The position numbers and the translations under genes are program-made. Under the pieces are notes generated by a model. That model saw only the letters and a list, made by a program, of their open reading frames with translations, had not been told where the DNA came from and did no database searches. Of a stretch of 10,274 bases of DNA, positions 1 to 7,628 are shown one piece after another (positions within the stretch are counted from its first letter, which is position 1; the number at the start of each line of letters is the position of its first letter). The DNA is from Gemmatimonadota bacterium. Its GTDB lineage: Bacteria > Gemmatimonadota > Gemmatimonadetes > Longimicrobiales > UBA6960. The stretch covers positions 1-10,274 of the forward strand of contig JAHWKH010000053.1 of the NCBI GenBank assembly GCA_019347995.1. Reading direction: 5' to 3'.

Positions 1-1758
1 CTCGGCTGCGGCCTCGCGCGTTCCGTAGCGGGCATTGGGCAGCAGGATCTCGGCGTCCAGGGTCGCCGCCGTGTCGGCGCCCAGGTCGGTGGCCCTCAGG
101 GCCTGGAAGCTCCGCACCAGCAGCCCCGCGCCCACCAGCAGCGCGCACGCCAACGCGAGTTGGGACGCCACCAGCCCGCGGGTGAGGCGCCCCGCCCGGT
201 GGCCGGCGGAGCCGCGCGCTCCCGACCCGAGGGACGGCGCCGTGGCCGGACGCGCCCCGCGCAGCGCCGGGACGAGTCCCGCCGCCAGGGCGGCGACGAG
301 CGACGCGGCCGCCGTGAACGCGAGCACCGCCCCGTCCATGTGGATGTCGCCCCGGCGCGGGAGGTCTTCGGGGAGGAGCGACACCAGCACGTCCATGCCC
401 AGGGCCGCGGCCGCGAGGCCCAGGGCGCCTCCGGCGATCCCGAGAATGCCCGCCTCCAGGAGGCCCAGCCGCAGCAGGCGTCCCCAGGCGGCGCCCAGGG
501 CGGCGCGCACGGAGCGCTCGCGGGCCCGCTCCACCGAGCGGGCGAGGAGCAGGTTCGTGAGGTTGGCGCACGCCACCAGGAGCACCAGCGCCACGGCGCC
601 GAGCAGGATCCACAGGTCGCGCCGCACGTCGCCCAGGACCACCTCGCGGAGGGGGCGCACGTCCGAGGTAAGCCGGGCGTAGCCGTCGGGCTGGCGCTCC
701 CGGATGCCGCCGGTGATCGCCTCGATGTCGGACGCGGCGGCCTCCGGCGTCACCCCGTCCCGGAGCCGCCCGATGGCCACGAAGACGTGGGAGCGGTAGC
801 CCGCCACCCACTCGCTATCGAAGTCGAGCGGGACCCACACACGCCGCGCGTCGAGCGGATCGACCGTGACGTCGCCGAGGGGCGTGGGGAGCGCCACCGG
901 CGGCATGACCCCCACCACGCGCCATGCCTCCCCGTCCACGGTCAGGGCGCGTCCGACGATGTCGGGATCGGCGCCGTAGCGCCCCCGCCACAGCGCGTCG
1001 CTCAGGATGACCACCCGGGCTCCGCCCCGCATCTCCTCGGCCCGGAAGGTCCGGCCGAGCGCCGGCTCCACGCCCAGCACCGAGAAGAACGACTCGCTGA
1101 CGTTCGATCCCGTCACGCGCTCGGGCTCGAGCCCCGGCTCGGTGAGGTTCATGGTCCAGCCGCCCATGAGGGCCACGTCGTCCAGGGTGCGGTTGCCGGC
1201 GCGCCATTCCAGGAAGGCCCCTCCCGTGGTGCGGAACGGCGCGCCCCCCTCGAGGGAGCGGTCCTGGAGGACGACCAGCTCACCCGCCTCGGGATAGTCG
1301 AAGGGGCGCAGGAGCACGCCGTTGACGACGCTGAAGATGGCCGCGTTGGCGCCCACGCCCAGCGCCAGGGTGAGCACCGCCACCGCCGCCGGGCCGGGAC
1401 GCCGGAGCATGGCCCTCCAGGCGTCGCGCGCATCGCGCACCAGCGCGTCCAGGGCACCCGCTCCACCGGGTTCCCGCCGCCCCGGGCCCGGCGCTCCGTC
1501 GACACCGCGCCCGAGGCCCGCACCGCGACCACCGCCCCACCGCACCCTTCCGGCCTCCACCAGCGCGTCCATGGCGCAGCGCGACCAGAACGCCGCCAAC
1601 CCCCGCCAGCCGCCACGGCGCAGGACGCCGCGCGATCCGTCACGGAATGCGCGCAGCAGATCCTCGCCGAAGCGCTCCCGGAAGCGGCGCGGGTAGAGAC
1701 GCAGCGCCACGCGGTACGCCGCTTCGGCCAGGCGCAGGACCACGGACGCGCCCCTCAT
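1..1758 (-). CDS. ADOP-type (MacB/FtsX) ABC transporter permease, C-terminus cut by window edge
   Basis: The minus-strand frame is open from an ATG at 1758 to base 1, giving 586 residues with no stop, so the C-terminal part lies outside the window. Residues 1-75 form the cytoplasmic N-terminal extension typical of acidobacterial duplicated orphan permeases ([16 protein letters not shown]). A first membrane segment follows at about 122-147 ([20 protein letters not shown]), with the characteristic NGVLLRPF sequence. Residues 150-380 match a MacB-type periplasmic core. From residue 382 an FtsX-type domain begins ([13 protein letters not shown] near 397-409), with further hydrophobic segments near 430-460, 473-496 and 525-550. 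Family members usually have about 800-900 residues. No ATPase is encoded here, as expected for an orphan permease. The start ATG overlaps the stop of the PadR gene (ATGA), so the two are probably co-transcribed and regulated together. The substrate cannot be inferred. Confidence 0.9.
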   Translation of the reverse strand, partial: MRGASVVLRLAEAAYRVALRLYPRRFRERFGEDLLRAFRDGSRGVLRRGGWRGLAAFWSRCAMDALVEAGRVRWGGGRGAGLGRGVDGAPGPGRREPGGAGALDALVRDARDAWRAMLRRPGPAAVAVLTLALGVGANAAIFSVVNGVLLRPFDYPEAGELVVLQDRSLEGGAPFRTTGGAFLEWRAGNRTLDDVALMGGWTMNLTEPGLEPERVTGSNVSESFFSVLGVEPALGRTFRAEEMRGGARVVILSDALWRGRYGADPDIVGRALTVDGEAWRVVGVMPPVALPTPLGDVTVDPLDARRVWVPLDFDSEWVAGYRSHVFVAIGRLRDGVTPEAAASDIEAITGGIRERQPDGYARLTSDVRPLREVVLGDVRRDLWILLGAVALVLLVACANLTNLLLARSVERARERSVRAALGAAWGRLLRLGLLEAGILGIAGGALGLAAAALGMDVLVSLLPEDLPRRGDIHMDGAVLAFTAAASLVAALAAGLVPALRGARPATAPSLGSGARGSAGHRAGRLTRGLVASQLALACALLVGAGLLVRSFQALRATDLGADTAATLDAEILLPNARYGTREAAAE

Positions 1759-2123
1759 CGCTCCTCCGGGGCCAGGCCCGCGTCGCGCGCCATGGCCAGG
1801 GCCCGGGCCATCCGCTCCGCCTCGGCCCCCGCCACCCGGGCGCCGAAGGGGGTGATGCGGTAATAGCGGCGGCGCTCGTCGTGACCCTCGACGTCGGCGG
1901 GGCGCTCGTCCACCTCCACGAGGAGCCCTTCGTCCAGGAGGCGGGAGAGGCGGCGGTAGAGGGGCCCCGGACGCAGCAGCACGCTGCCTCCCGAGAGCCG
2001 CTCCGCCTCCTGCAGGATGCCGTACCCGTGACGCTCTCCACGCGCCAGCACCGCCAGGATCCAGAACACGTCCGGCTTGAGGGGGAGGAGCTCGGCGGGT
2101 TGCCTTCCGGTGGATCGGGCCAT
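1755..2123 (-). CDS. PadR-family transcriptional regulator
   Basis: The product has 122 residues, a normal length for a small PadR regulator. The winged helix-turn-helix is clear: a first helix with [19 protein letters not shown] (about 19-37), a recognition region with [20 protein letters not shown] (about 49-68), and a wing/C-terminal part with [14 protein letters not shown] (about 85-98). The ATG at 2121-2123 is preceded on its strand by GGGGAGG at about five bases, a good ribosome binding site. The gene overlaps the ADOP permease start by 4 bases. In this family the pair is normally a repressor controlling its own operon, and an AT-rich dyad upstream (2148-2166) is a candidate operator. 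The inducing ligand is unknown. Confidence 0.93.
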   Translation of the reverse strand: MARSTGRQPAELLPLKPDVFWILAVLARGERHGYGILQEAERLSGGSVLLRPGPLYRRLSRLLDEGLLVEVDERPADVEGHDERRRYYRITPFGARVAGAEAERMARALAMARDAGLAPEER

Positions 2124-2143
2124 GTCAGCCTCCCCTACGATCT

Positions 2144-2168
2144 GAATATAGACACTCTGTACCTATGA
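2144..2168. promoter_or_regulatory. Candidate PadR operator / minus-strand promoter core
   Basis: This is the only AT-rich patch in the 145-base divergent gap 2124-2268. It contains an imperfect inverted repeat, ATAGACA at 2148-2154 and TGTACCTAT at 2158-2166, in which the right arm carries two extra bases relative to a perfect partner (TGTCTAT). On the minus strand, TATATT (complement of 2145-2150) lies about 22 bases before the padR start and could serve as a -10 element. I see no convincing -35. The position and symmetry suit autorepression by PadR, but binding is inferred only. Confidence 0.35.
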
Positions 2169-2197
2169 CGCGGCGATGCCGCGAAGGGTTTCAGCGC

Positions 2198-2226
2198 TTG
2201 CCTCACGCCTCCGTCGCGGGAATGTT
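2198..2226 (+). promoter_or_regulatory. Weak candidate sigma70-like promoter for the plus-strand operon
   Basis: TTGCCT (2198-2203) and AATGTT (2221-2226) are separated by 17 bases and lie upstream of the lipoprotein start at 2269. The -35-like hexamer is fair and the -10-like hexamer matches the consensus at only three positions. It is the best arrangement I can see on this strand in the divergent gap, but could be chance in GC-rich DNA. Confidence 0.2.
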
Positions 2227-2268
2227 CGTCCTCGTCCGCCGATCGCACCCGGAAGGAGAGATATCGCC

Positions 2269-3204
2269 ATGACGCCCCGCCCCTTCGTCACCGTCCTGCT
2301 GGCCGCGACCTTCGCCGCATGTGGTGCCGAGGACGATGCGGAGCCCGCCGCGGAGGGAGCGGCGGAGGGCACGGCGTCCGCCATGGAAGTGGAGGGCGGC
2401 TTCTCCACGCCCGAGTCGGTGCTCCACGACGAGGCCGCCGACGTCTACCTGGTCTCCAACATCCGCGGCGGACCGCTGGACAAGGACGGCGACGGCTACG
2501 TCTCCCGCGTCTCGCCCGACGGCGAGATCCTCGAGCCCCGCTGGATCGACGGATCCGCGGACGGCGTCACGCTGCACGCCCCCAAGGGCATGGCGCTGCT
2601 CGGCGATACGCTCTACGTGGCGGACATCGACTGCGTCCGCATGTTCGCGCGCACCTCGGGCCAGTCCGCCGGCGAGGTGTGCATCCCCGGCGCCACCTTC
2701 CTCAACGACATCGCCACCGACGCCAACGACGTGCTGTACGTCACCGACACGGGCATGCAGGCCGGCGAGGGCGGCTTCGAGCCGTCGGGGAGTGACGCCA
2801 TCCACCGCTTCTCGCCCGACGGCCGATCGGCCGCGCTGGCGCAGGGGGAGAGCCTGGGCAATCCCAACGGCATCGCCTTCGGGGACCGGGGTGGCTTCGT
2901 GGTGACCTTCGGATCGGGTGAGATCTACCAGATCGGCGCCGACGGCTCGAAGACCGAGGTGCTGCCCGCCGCCGAGGGACGGCAGCTCGACGGCATCGTC
3001 TTCATGCCCGACGGGGGCTTCCTGTTCTCGAGCTGGGGCGACCGCTCCGTGACGCTCGTGGCGCCCGACGGCTCCGTCCGCCGGATTCTCGAGGACGTCG
3101 AGGCCCCCGCGGACATCGGTTACGACGCCACACGCGGGCGGGTGCTGGTGCCGCTGTTCAACGACGACCGCGTGCTGATCCAGGACGTGGCGGAGGGCGG
3201 CTGA
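2269..3204 (+). CDS. Exported SMP-30/gluconolactonase-like beta-propeller lipoprotein
   Basis: The product has 311 residues from the ATG at 2269, preceded at eight bases by GGAAGGAGAG (2251-2260). A longer frame opens at 2176, but it would bury the signal peptide and has no ribosome site. Residues 1-17 form a lipoprotein signal peptide ending in a lipobox-like FAAC with Cys18, followed by an acidic, Ala-rich linker. From about residue 44 the protein is a six-bladed-propeller type of the SMP-30/LRE/gluconolactonase group. Candidate metal-site residues by position in the fold are Glu49 (STPES), Asn146 (FLND), Asn200 (NPNG) and Asp241 (LDG). An extra calcium-loop-like DKDGDGYVS lies at 71-79. 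The substrate is unknown and the protein may be binding rather than catalytic. The next gene overlaps its stop, so the two are likely translated together at the cell envelope. Confidence 0.85.
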   Translation: MTPRPFVTVLLAATFAACGAEDDAEPAAEGAAEGTASAMEVEGGFSTPESVLHDEAADVYLVSNIRGGPLDKDGDGYVSRVSPDGEILEPRWIDGSADGVTLHAPKGMALLGDTLYVADIDCVRMFARTSGQSAGEVCIPGATFLNDIATDANDVLYVTDTGMQAGEGGFEPSGSDAIHRFSPDGRSAALAQGESLGNPNGIAFGDRGGFVVTFGSGEIYQIGADGSKTEVLPAAEGRQLDGIVFMPDGGFLFSSWGDRSVTLVAPDGSVRRILEDVEAPADIGYDATRGRVLVPLFNDDRVLIQDVAEGG

Positions 3205-4106
3205 ACCCGGGAGCGCGCCGACTCGCCGTCCTCCTCCTGGGGATGGGCGCCTGCTCGCCCCCGGCCGACGACGGGGCGTTCGATCCGCGCGCCGCACCGG
3301 TGGTGTTCTCCTCCGATCGCGACGGCACCTCGCGCGTCTACGTGAGGGCGGCGGCCGATTCGGCCTGGAGGCCGCTGTCGCCCCGGGACTACAGCGGCAG
3401 CTGGCCGGCCCCGTCGGCCGACGGCGGCCTCGTGCTCTTCCAGGCCGTGCGCAACGGCGCCTTCGACGTGCACGCGGTCGAGACGACGGGGAGCGCGCCG
3501 GAGCGCCTCACCGACACCCCCTCCCACGAGTACCTCCCCTCGTGGGCGCCGGACGGCCGCGTGACGTTCGCCTCCAGCGGACTCGTCGCCGGGGACACCA
3601 TGCCGGACGTCTGGATCTGGATCATGGAAGCGGACGGAACGGAGCAGCGGCGCCTCGTTCCCGAGGGCCTCGGCACCTCCGCCGCCGCCACGTGGGCCCC
3701 CGACGGCAGCCATTTCCTCACGTCCCGCGGCGTGGAGGGCTCGACCAGCCTGTGGCGCGTCTCGCCCGAGGGCCGCTGGATCGAGCCGGTCGGCGACAGC
3801 CTGAGCGCGCCCGACTTCTCGCCCGACGGCACCTGGATCGCAGCCTACGTCGAGGGTGCGACGGGCAGCCGCATCGACATCCTCCGGGCCGACGGCTCCG
3901 AGCGGCGCACGCTCCTCGACGGCGGCTGGCACTGGTATCCGCGCTGGTCGCCCGACGGCCGCTGGATCCTCACGTGCTCCGCGGTGGACGAGGAGCACGC
4001 CGACCTGGACGTTCTGCTGGTGCCCATCGACGGGTCGGCGCCCCCGGAGACGCTGGTGGGCGGGCCGGACCGCGAGTGCGAGGCGAGCTGGATGGCGGAG
4101 CGCTGA
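3201..4106 (+). CDS. PD40/TolB-like beta-propeller lipoprotein (probable CTG start)
   Basis: The product is a WD40-like (PD40) propeller with repeated [WF][SA]PDG signatures: SWAPDGR, TWAPDGS, DFSPDGT and RWSPDGR, plus weaker copies at the N-terminus (SSDRDGT, PSADGG). The first ATG (3243) gives 287 residues but has no spaced ribosome site and begins inside a signal peptide. Extending upstream in the same frame gives NPGARRLAVLLLGMGAC, a basic and hydrophobic segment ending in a lipobox-like Cys. The only plausible initiator there is CTG at 3201, which overlaps the previous stop as CTGA and sits behind GGAGGGCGG. I therefore chose 3201, giving 301 residues. The role is probably envelope-located protein or ligand binding. 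True TolB has a distinct N-terminal domain that is missing here, so I do not call it tolB. hypF starts 13 bases downstream. Confidence 0.82.
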   Translation: MNPGARRLAVLLLGMGACSPPADDGAFDPRAAPVVFSSDRDGTSRVYVRAAADSAWRPLSPRDYSGSWPAPSADGGLVLFQAVRNGAFDVHAVETTGSAPERLTDTPSHEYLPSWAPDGRVTFASSGLVAGDTMPDVWIWIMEADGTEQRRLVPEGLGTSAAATWAPDGSHFLTSRGVEGSTSLWRVSPEGRWIEPVGDSLSAPDFSPDGTWIAAYVEGATGSRIDILRADGSERRTLLDGGWHWYPRWSPDGRWILTCSAVDEEHADLDVLLVPIDGSAPPETLVGGPDRECEASWMAER

Positions 4107-4119
4107 GGGAGTGGCCACG

Positions 4120-6480
4120 ATGGAGCGACGCAGGATCACCGTGGAGGGGACCGTGCAGGGCGTGGGCTTCCGCCCGTACGTCCACGGCCTCGCCTCGCGC
4201 TGGTCCCTGGCGGGGCTCGTCCGCAATGAGTCGGGCGCGGTCGTCATCGAGGTCGAGGGCTCGCCGGAGGCCGTCGAGGGATTCCTGCGGGATCTCCCGA
4301 CGGGGGCTCCTCCCCTGGCGGTGATCGGGCGGGTCGACCATCGACCGCTGCGCCCTCGCGGCGATCACGCCTTCGCCATCGCCCCGAGCCACGCCGGAGG
4401 AACGCATGCGTCCCTGACGGTGGCCCCCGACACCGCACCGTGCGCGGCCTGTCTCGGCGAGCTCCGCGACCCCGCCGACCGACGGCACGGCTACCCCTTC
4501 CTGAACTGCACGCGCTGCGGCCCCCGCTACACCGTCGTCACGGGCGTGCCGTACGATCGCTGCAGGACGACGATGGCGGACTTCGAGCTCTGCCCCGCCT
4601 GTCGCCGCGAATACGCGGACCCCACCGACCGGCGCTTCCACGCCCAGCCCACGGCGTGCCCGGCCTGCGGCCCATCGCTCCGCCTGGTCGATCCGGCGGG
4701 GCGGGCGACGACCGGGGCCGATCCCCTCGAGGAGGCCGCGGCCCTCCTGCGCCGAGGCTCCCTCCTGGCCGTGAAGGGGCTCGGGGGATGGCACCTGGTG
4801 TGCGACGCCGCCGATGCCGCGGCCGTCGCCCGTCTGCGGAAGGCCAAGGCGAGGGAGGCGCGCCCCCTGGCGGTGATGGTGCGCGACCTGGCGGCGGCCT
4901 CGGCCCTCTGCGAGATGGACGAGGCCGCCGCGGCCGAGCTCGCGTCGGTCCGGCGGCCCATCGTGCTCCTGCCGCGACGCCGGGGAGCGCCGGTGGCGGA
5001 GGTGGTGGCCCCGGGCGCGCCGGTGGCGGAGGCGGTGGCCCCGGGCGCGTCCGAGCTGGGCGTGATGCTCCCCTACACGCCCGTCCACGAGCTGCTGCTG
5101 GCGGCTGTGGACCGGCCGCTGGTGATGACCAGCGGCAACCGCTCGGGCGAGCCCATCGCCTTCCAGGACGACGACGCCCTGACCCGCCTGGGTCCGCTGG
5201 TCGACGGGCTGCTCGGCCACGACCGGCCCATCGCGGTCCGCTGCGACGACAGCGTCGTCCGGCCCATGGCTTCCGGCATCACGGTGCTCCGGCGCTCCCG
5301 GGGCCACGTCCCCGCGCCGTTCGCGCTGCCGGTGCCGGCGCCGCGGCCGCTGCTGGCGGTCGGGGGCCACCTCAAGAACACCTTCGCGCTGGCGCGTGAC
5401 GGCGCGGCCTTCGTGTCGCACCACGTGGGTGACCTGGACGGGCCCCGCGCCTGGCAGGCCTTCCGCGACGACGTGGCGCACCTCCAACGGCTCCTGGACG
5501 TGCGGCCGGCGATCGTCGCCCACGACCTTCATCCCGACTACCTCACGACGCGCTACGCGACCGGGCTGGAAGGTGTGGAGCGCGTGGCGGTCCAGCATCA
5601 CCACGCCCACGTCGCCTCGCTGATGGCGGAGCACGGCCGGACCGACCCGGTGCTCGGGGTCGCCTTCGACGGCTCCGGTGCGGGACCCGACGGGACCGTA
5701 TGGGGAGGCGAGATCCTCCTGGCCGACCTGGCCGACTTTCGCCGCATCGGCTGGCTGGAGCCCGTGCCGCTGCCGGGTGGAGAGGCGGCGGTGCGGGAGC
5801 CCTGGCGGATGGCCGCGAGCCATCTCGTCTCCGCCGGTGTGGACCCGGACGAGATCCCGCATCTTCTGCCCGAGGCCCGCCCGGGATGGCCGCTTCTGCG
5901 CCAGGCGCTGGCGCGGGGCCTCGCGAGCCCGCGCACCTCCAGCGTCGGCAGGCTCTTCGACGCGGTGGCCGCCCTCCTCGGCCTGCGGGCCCGGATCACC
6001 TACGAGGCGCAGGCGGCCATGGCGCTGGAGGCGGCGGCGGGGCGCCGCCCGGGTACGCCGTGGGACGTGGATCTGGTCGCGCGGGACGGGGGGTGGAGCT
6101 GGAACCCGGCACGGATCTTCCAGCGGATTTTCGCCGATCTCGCCACCGGCCGCGCGCGCGGCGATCTGGCGAGGGATTTCCACGCAACGGTGGCGGAAGC
6201 CGTACGAACGCTGTGCCTCCGGTCGCGGGACGCGGGAGGTCCCGGAACCGTCGGCCTCACCGGGGGCGTCTTCCAGAACGCGCTCCTCGTGGAGCTCACG
6301 CGCACGGCGCTGGAAGGCGAAGGCTTCCGGGTGCTCCTGCACCGCCGCGTGCCGCCCAACGACGGGGGGCTCGCCCTGGGGCAGGCCGCCGTGGCCGCCG
6401 CCCGCCTGGCGGGCCCGAAGACCCGTACCGCCGAGGAGGCGGGCGCCCGCCGCGCCCGCCCCGCTCCGGCGAAGCCATAG
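4120..6480 (+). CDS. hypF: Carbamoyltransferase HypF, [NiFe]-hydrogenase maturation
   Basis: HypF uses carbamoyl phosphate and ATP to form carbamoyl-adenylate and transfers the carbamoyl group to the C-terminal Cys of HypE, the source of the cyanide ligands. The 786 residues show all family domains in order. An acylphosphatase domain (1-90) has VQGVGFRPY with Arg18 and Asn36. Four CxxC zinc motifs lie at 108/111, 130/133, 158/161 and 180/183. A YrdC-like domain (about 200-390) has KGLGGWHLVCDA and TSGNRSGEPI. A Kae1-like domain follows, with VQHHHAHVAS metal ligands (His493-497) and GLTGGVFQN near 722-730. The length is slightly above normal because of a 10-residue tandem duplication at 290-309 and a basic Ala/Pro-rich tail. 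The start ATG follows GAGGGAG by eight bases; an in-frame GTG at 4111 is an alternative. Nothing indicates inactivation. Confidence 0.97.
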   Translation: MERRRITVEGTVQGVGFRPYVHGLASRWSLAGLVRNESGAVVIEVEGSPEAVEGFLRDLPTGAPPLAVIGRVDHRPLRPRGDHAFAIAPSHAGGTHASLTVAPDTAPCAACLGELRDPADRRHGYPFLNCTRCGPRYTVVTGVPYDRCRTTMADFELCPACRREYADPTDRRFHAQPTACPACGPSLRLVDPAGRATTGADPLEEAAALLRRGSLLAVKGLGGWHLVCDAADAAAVARLRKAKAREARPLAVMVRDLAAASALCEMDEAAAAELASVRRPIVLLPRRRGAPVAEVVAPGAPVAEAVAPGASELGVMLPYTPVHELLLAAVDRPLVMTSGNRSGEPIAFQDDDALTRLGPLVDGLLGHDRPIAVRCDDSVVRPMASGITVLRRSRGHVPAPFALPVPAPRPLLAVGGHLKNTFALARDGAAFVSHHVGDLDGPRAWQAFRDDVAHLQRLLDVRPAIVAHDLHPDYLTTRYATGLEGVERVAVQHHHAHVASLMAEHGRTDPVLGVAFDGSGAGPDGTVWGGEILLADLADFRRIGWLEPVPLPGGEAAVREPWRMAASHLVSAGVDPDEIPHLLPEARPGWPLLRQALARGLASPRTSSVGRLFDAVAALLGLRARITYEAQAAMALEAAAGRRPGTPWDVDLVARDGGWSWNPARIFQRIFADLATGRARGDLARDFHATVAEAVRTLCLRSRDAGGPGTVGLTGGVFQNALLVELTRTALEGEGFRVLLHRRVPPNDGGLALGQAAVAAARLAGPKTRTAEEAGARRARPAPAKP
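4987..5046 (+). repeat. Two-copy 30-bp in-frame tandem repeat inside hypF
   Basis: Two adjacent 30-base units (4987-5016 and 5017-5046) differ at one base and encode APVAEVVAPG and APVAEAVAPG. The start of a third unit (GCG) follows. Most HypF proteins have one such segment between the LLPRR strand and the LGVMLPYTPVH motif, so this is a 10-residue duplication in a surface loop of the YrdC-like domain. Confidence 0.85.
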
Positions 6481-6523
6481 AGAAGCGCACCGACCAAGTC
6501 CTCGCACCCCCGGGAGCGGGCCC

Positions 6524-6796
6524 ATGTGCCTAGGGATCCCCGGCCAGGTGAAGGCGTTCGTCGATCCGGATCGTCAGATCGCGAAGGTGGACGTCTCCGG
6601 CGTCCGCCGGAACGTGAACGTCGCCCTCGTGCTTCCCGACGGGCTCGACGTAGGCGACTGGGTGCTCGTCCACGTCGGCTTCGCCATGGCCAGGATCGAC
6701 GAGGCCGAGGCCCGGGACACGCTGGAGTTCCTGCGCACCCTGGACGAGGAGCTGGAGCGGGAGCTGGACGACCTGCGGGGGAGCGACATCGCGTGA
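6524..6796 (+). CDS. hypC: Hydrogenase maturation chaperone HypC
   Basis: HypC is the small chaperone that, with HypD, holds the Fe(CN)2CO unit and delivers it to the hydrogenase large-subunit precursor. The 90-residue product starts with the diagnostic MCLGIPGQV, so the essential Cys2 is present, exposed once Met1 is removed. The rest forms the expected small beta-barrel (VDVSGVRRNVNVALV, then VGDWVLVHVGFAMARIDE). It ends with an acidic helix (LRTLDEELERELDDL). Start selection is fixed by the MC motif, and GGGAG lies about seven bases upstream. It is 43 bases after hypF and its TGA overlaps the GTG of the next gene. The second HypC-like gene downstream is very different, so this is the canonical copy. 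Confidence 0.96.
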   Translation: MCLGIPGQVKAFVDPDRQIAKVDVSGVRRNVNVALVLPDGLDVGDWVLVHVGFAMARIDEAEARDTLEFLRTLDEELERELDDLRGSDIA

Positions 6797-7353
6797 GCTA
6801 CGCCCCCGCGCCCCCGCCGACCGTCGCGCTGGACGCGCGGCTCCGCGCCCGCTTCGAGCGGGCCGCGGCCGCCTCCGACGCCTTCTTCGCGGCCCACGCC
6901 GAGGCGGTGGCGCTGGCATGCCGGGACATGGCCTCGAGGTTCCACCGGGGCGGGCGCCTGTTCGCGTTCGGCACGGCCGCCTCGGCCTCCGACGCGCGTC
7001 ACGTCTCCGTGGAGTTCGTCCACCCCGTCCTCGTGGGCAAGCGCGCCCTGCCCGCGCTGGCGCTGGAGGATCCCCGGCGCGAGCTGCCGCTCCTGGGCCG
7101 CCCCGCGGACGTGGCGTTGGCGCTGGAGGCCGGTCGAGCCGACGCGGGCACCCGCTCGGCGCTCGAGGGCGCCCGGAGCAGCGGCATGCTCACGCTGGCC
7201 CTGGTGGGTGGCACCTCCGACGCGCCCGCCGCCGATCACGTGTTCGCCGTTCCCGATCAGGATCCCACGGTCGTCCAGGAGATCCACGAGACGCTCTACC
7301 ACGTGCTGTGGGAGCTGACCCACGTCTTCCTCGACCACGAGGACGCCCGATGA
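6793..7353 (+). CDS. Divergent SIS-fold protein (GmhA/DiaA-like), copy 1
   Basis: The product has 186 residues from a GTG that overlaps the hypC stop (GTGA). It belongs to the SIS phosphosugar-binding fold of the phosphoheptose isomerase (GmhA) type: an N-terminal helix pair, then FAFGTAASASDARHVSVEF at 57-75, and a C-terminal VVQEIHETLYHVLWELTH at 160-177. The usual glycine-rich GNGGSA loop is replaced by GTAASA, and the STSG phosphate-binding loop seen in active members is missing from the shortened centre of the protein. The residues aligning with the GmhA catalytic Glu (Glu74) and the C-terminal His pair (His165, His170) are kept. It is probably not an isomerase by itself and may pair with the second SIS protein encoded 272 bases downstream. 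Location between two hypC genes points to a hydrogenase maturation role, not heptose synthesis. Confidence 0.85.
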   Translation: MSYAPAPPPTVALDARLRARFERAAAASDAFFAAHAEAVALACRDMASRFHRGGRLFAFGTAASASDARHVSVEFVHPVLVGKRALPALALEDPRRELPLLGRPADVALALEAGRADAGTRSALEGARSSGMLTLALVGGTSDAPAADHVFAVPDQDPTVVQEIHETLYHVLWELTHVFLDHEDAR

Positions 7354-7628
7354 GCAAGCACCGCCGGCTCGACGGGACGTCCGCGCCCCTCGCGACCGAG
7401 CCCCCCGGCGCGTGCATTCCGGACGCGCACGGCCGCTGCGGCGTGTGCGCGGACGAGGGCCGGGTGGGCGAGGTGCTGGAGATCTCGCCCGAAGGCCCGG
7501 AGGCCCGGGTGCGATTCCCGGAGGGGACGCGATCCGTGGACCTCGCCCTGGTGGAGGGAGTGCGGCCCGGTGACCGCCTCCTGGTGCACCTCGACACGGC
7601 GCTGGCCGTCGTGGAGGCCCCGTCGTGA
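7350..7628 (+). CDS. Second, cysteine-rich HypC/HupF-like protein
   Basis: The product has 92 residues from an ATG overlapping the previous stop (ATGA). Residues 36-90 read as a HypC-like small barrel (GRVGEVLEI, then RPGDRLLVHLDTALAVVE), which supports membership of the HypC/HybG/HupF family. It does not begin with Met-Cys. Instead a 20-residue N-terminal stretch leads to a Cys22, Cys30, Cys33 cluster (CIPDAHGRCGVCADEG). This CxxC[ST/A]DE style matches a short HypC-like subfamily that I recall from actinobacterial hydrogenase loci; I have not checked this. The cysteines could bind a metal or replace Cys2 in handling the iron unit. It could serve a different step from the canonical HypC, such as a partner of HypD or of the SIS proteins. 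Confidence 0.82.
   Translation: MSKHRRLDGTSAPLATEPPGACIPDAHGRCGVCADEGRVGEVLEISPEGPEARVRFPEGTRSVDLALVEGVRPGDRLLVHLDTALAVVEAPS

Noticed and set aside
160..1863. Long plus-strand open frame (567 codons) opposite the permease
   Set aside because: Its composition is Arg/His/Pro/Gly-rich without recognisable domains. It lies exactly opposite a well-conserved permease and regulator, so it is a shadow caused by high GC.
2176..2268. Upstream ATG at 2176 as start of the SMP-30-like protein
   Set aside because: It would add 31 Arg/Pro-rich residues before a good lipoprotein signal peptide. The strong GGAAGGAGAG site is placed for the ATG at 2269.
2203..3297. Minus-strand open frame (364 codons) opposite the SMP-30-like gene
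   Set aside because: It is His/Arg/Gly-rich without domains, while the plus strand has a signal peptide, a good ribosome site and propeller motifs.
6481..6523. Possible terminator between hypF and hypC
   Set aside because: The 43-base gap has no stable stem followed by a T-run; it carries the hypC ribosome site and spacing compatible with one operon.
3970..6525. Very long minus-strand open frame (851 codons) opposite hypF
   Set aside because: hypF on the plus strand has every expected motif across the same bases. The antisense translation is low-complexity and has no domain signature.
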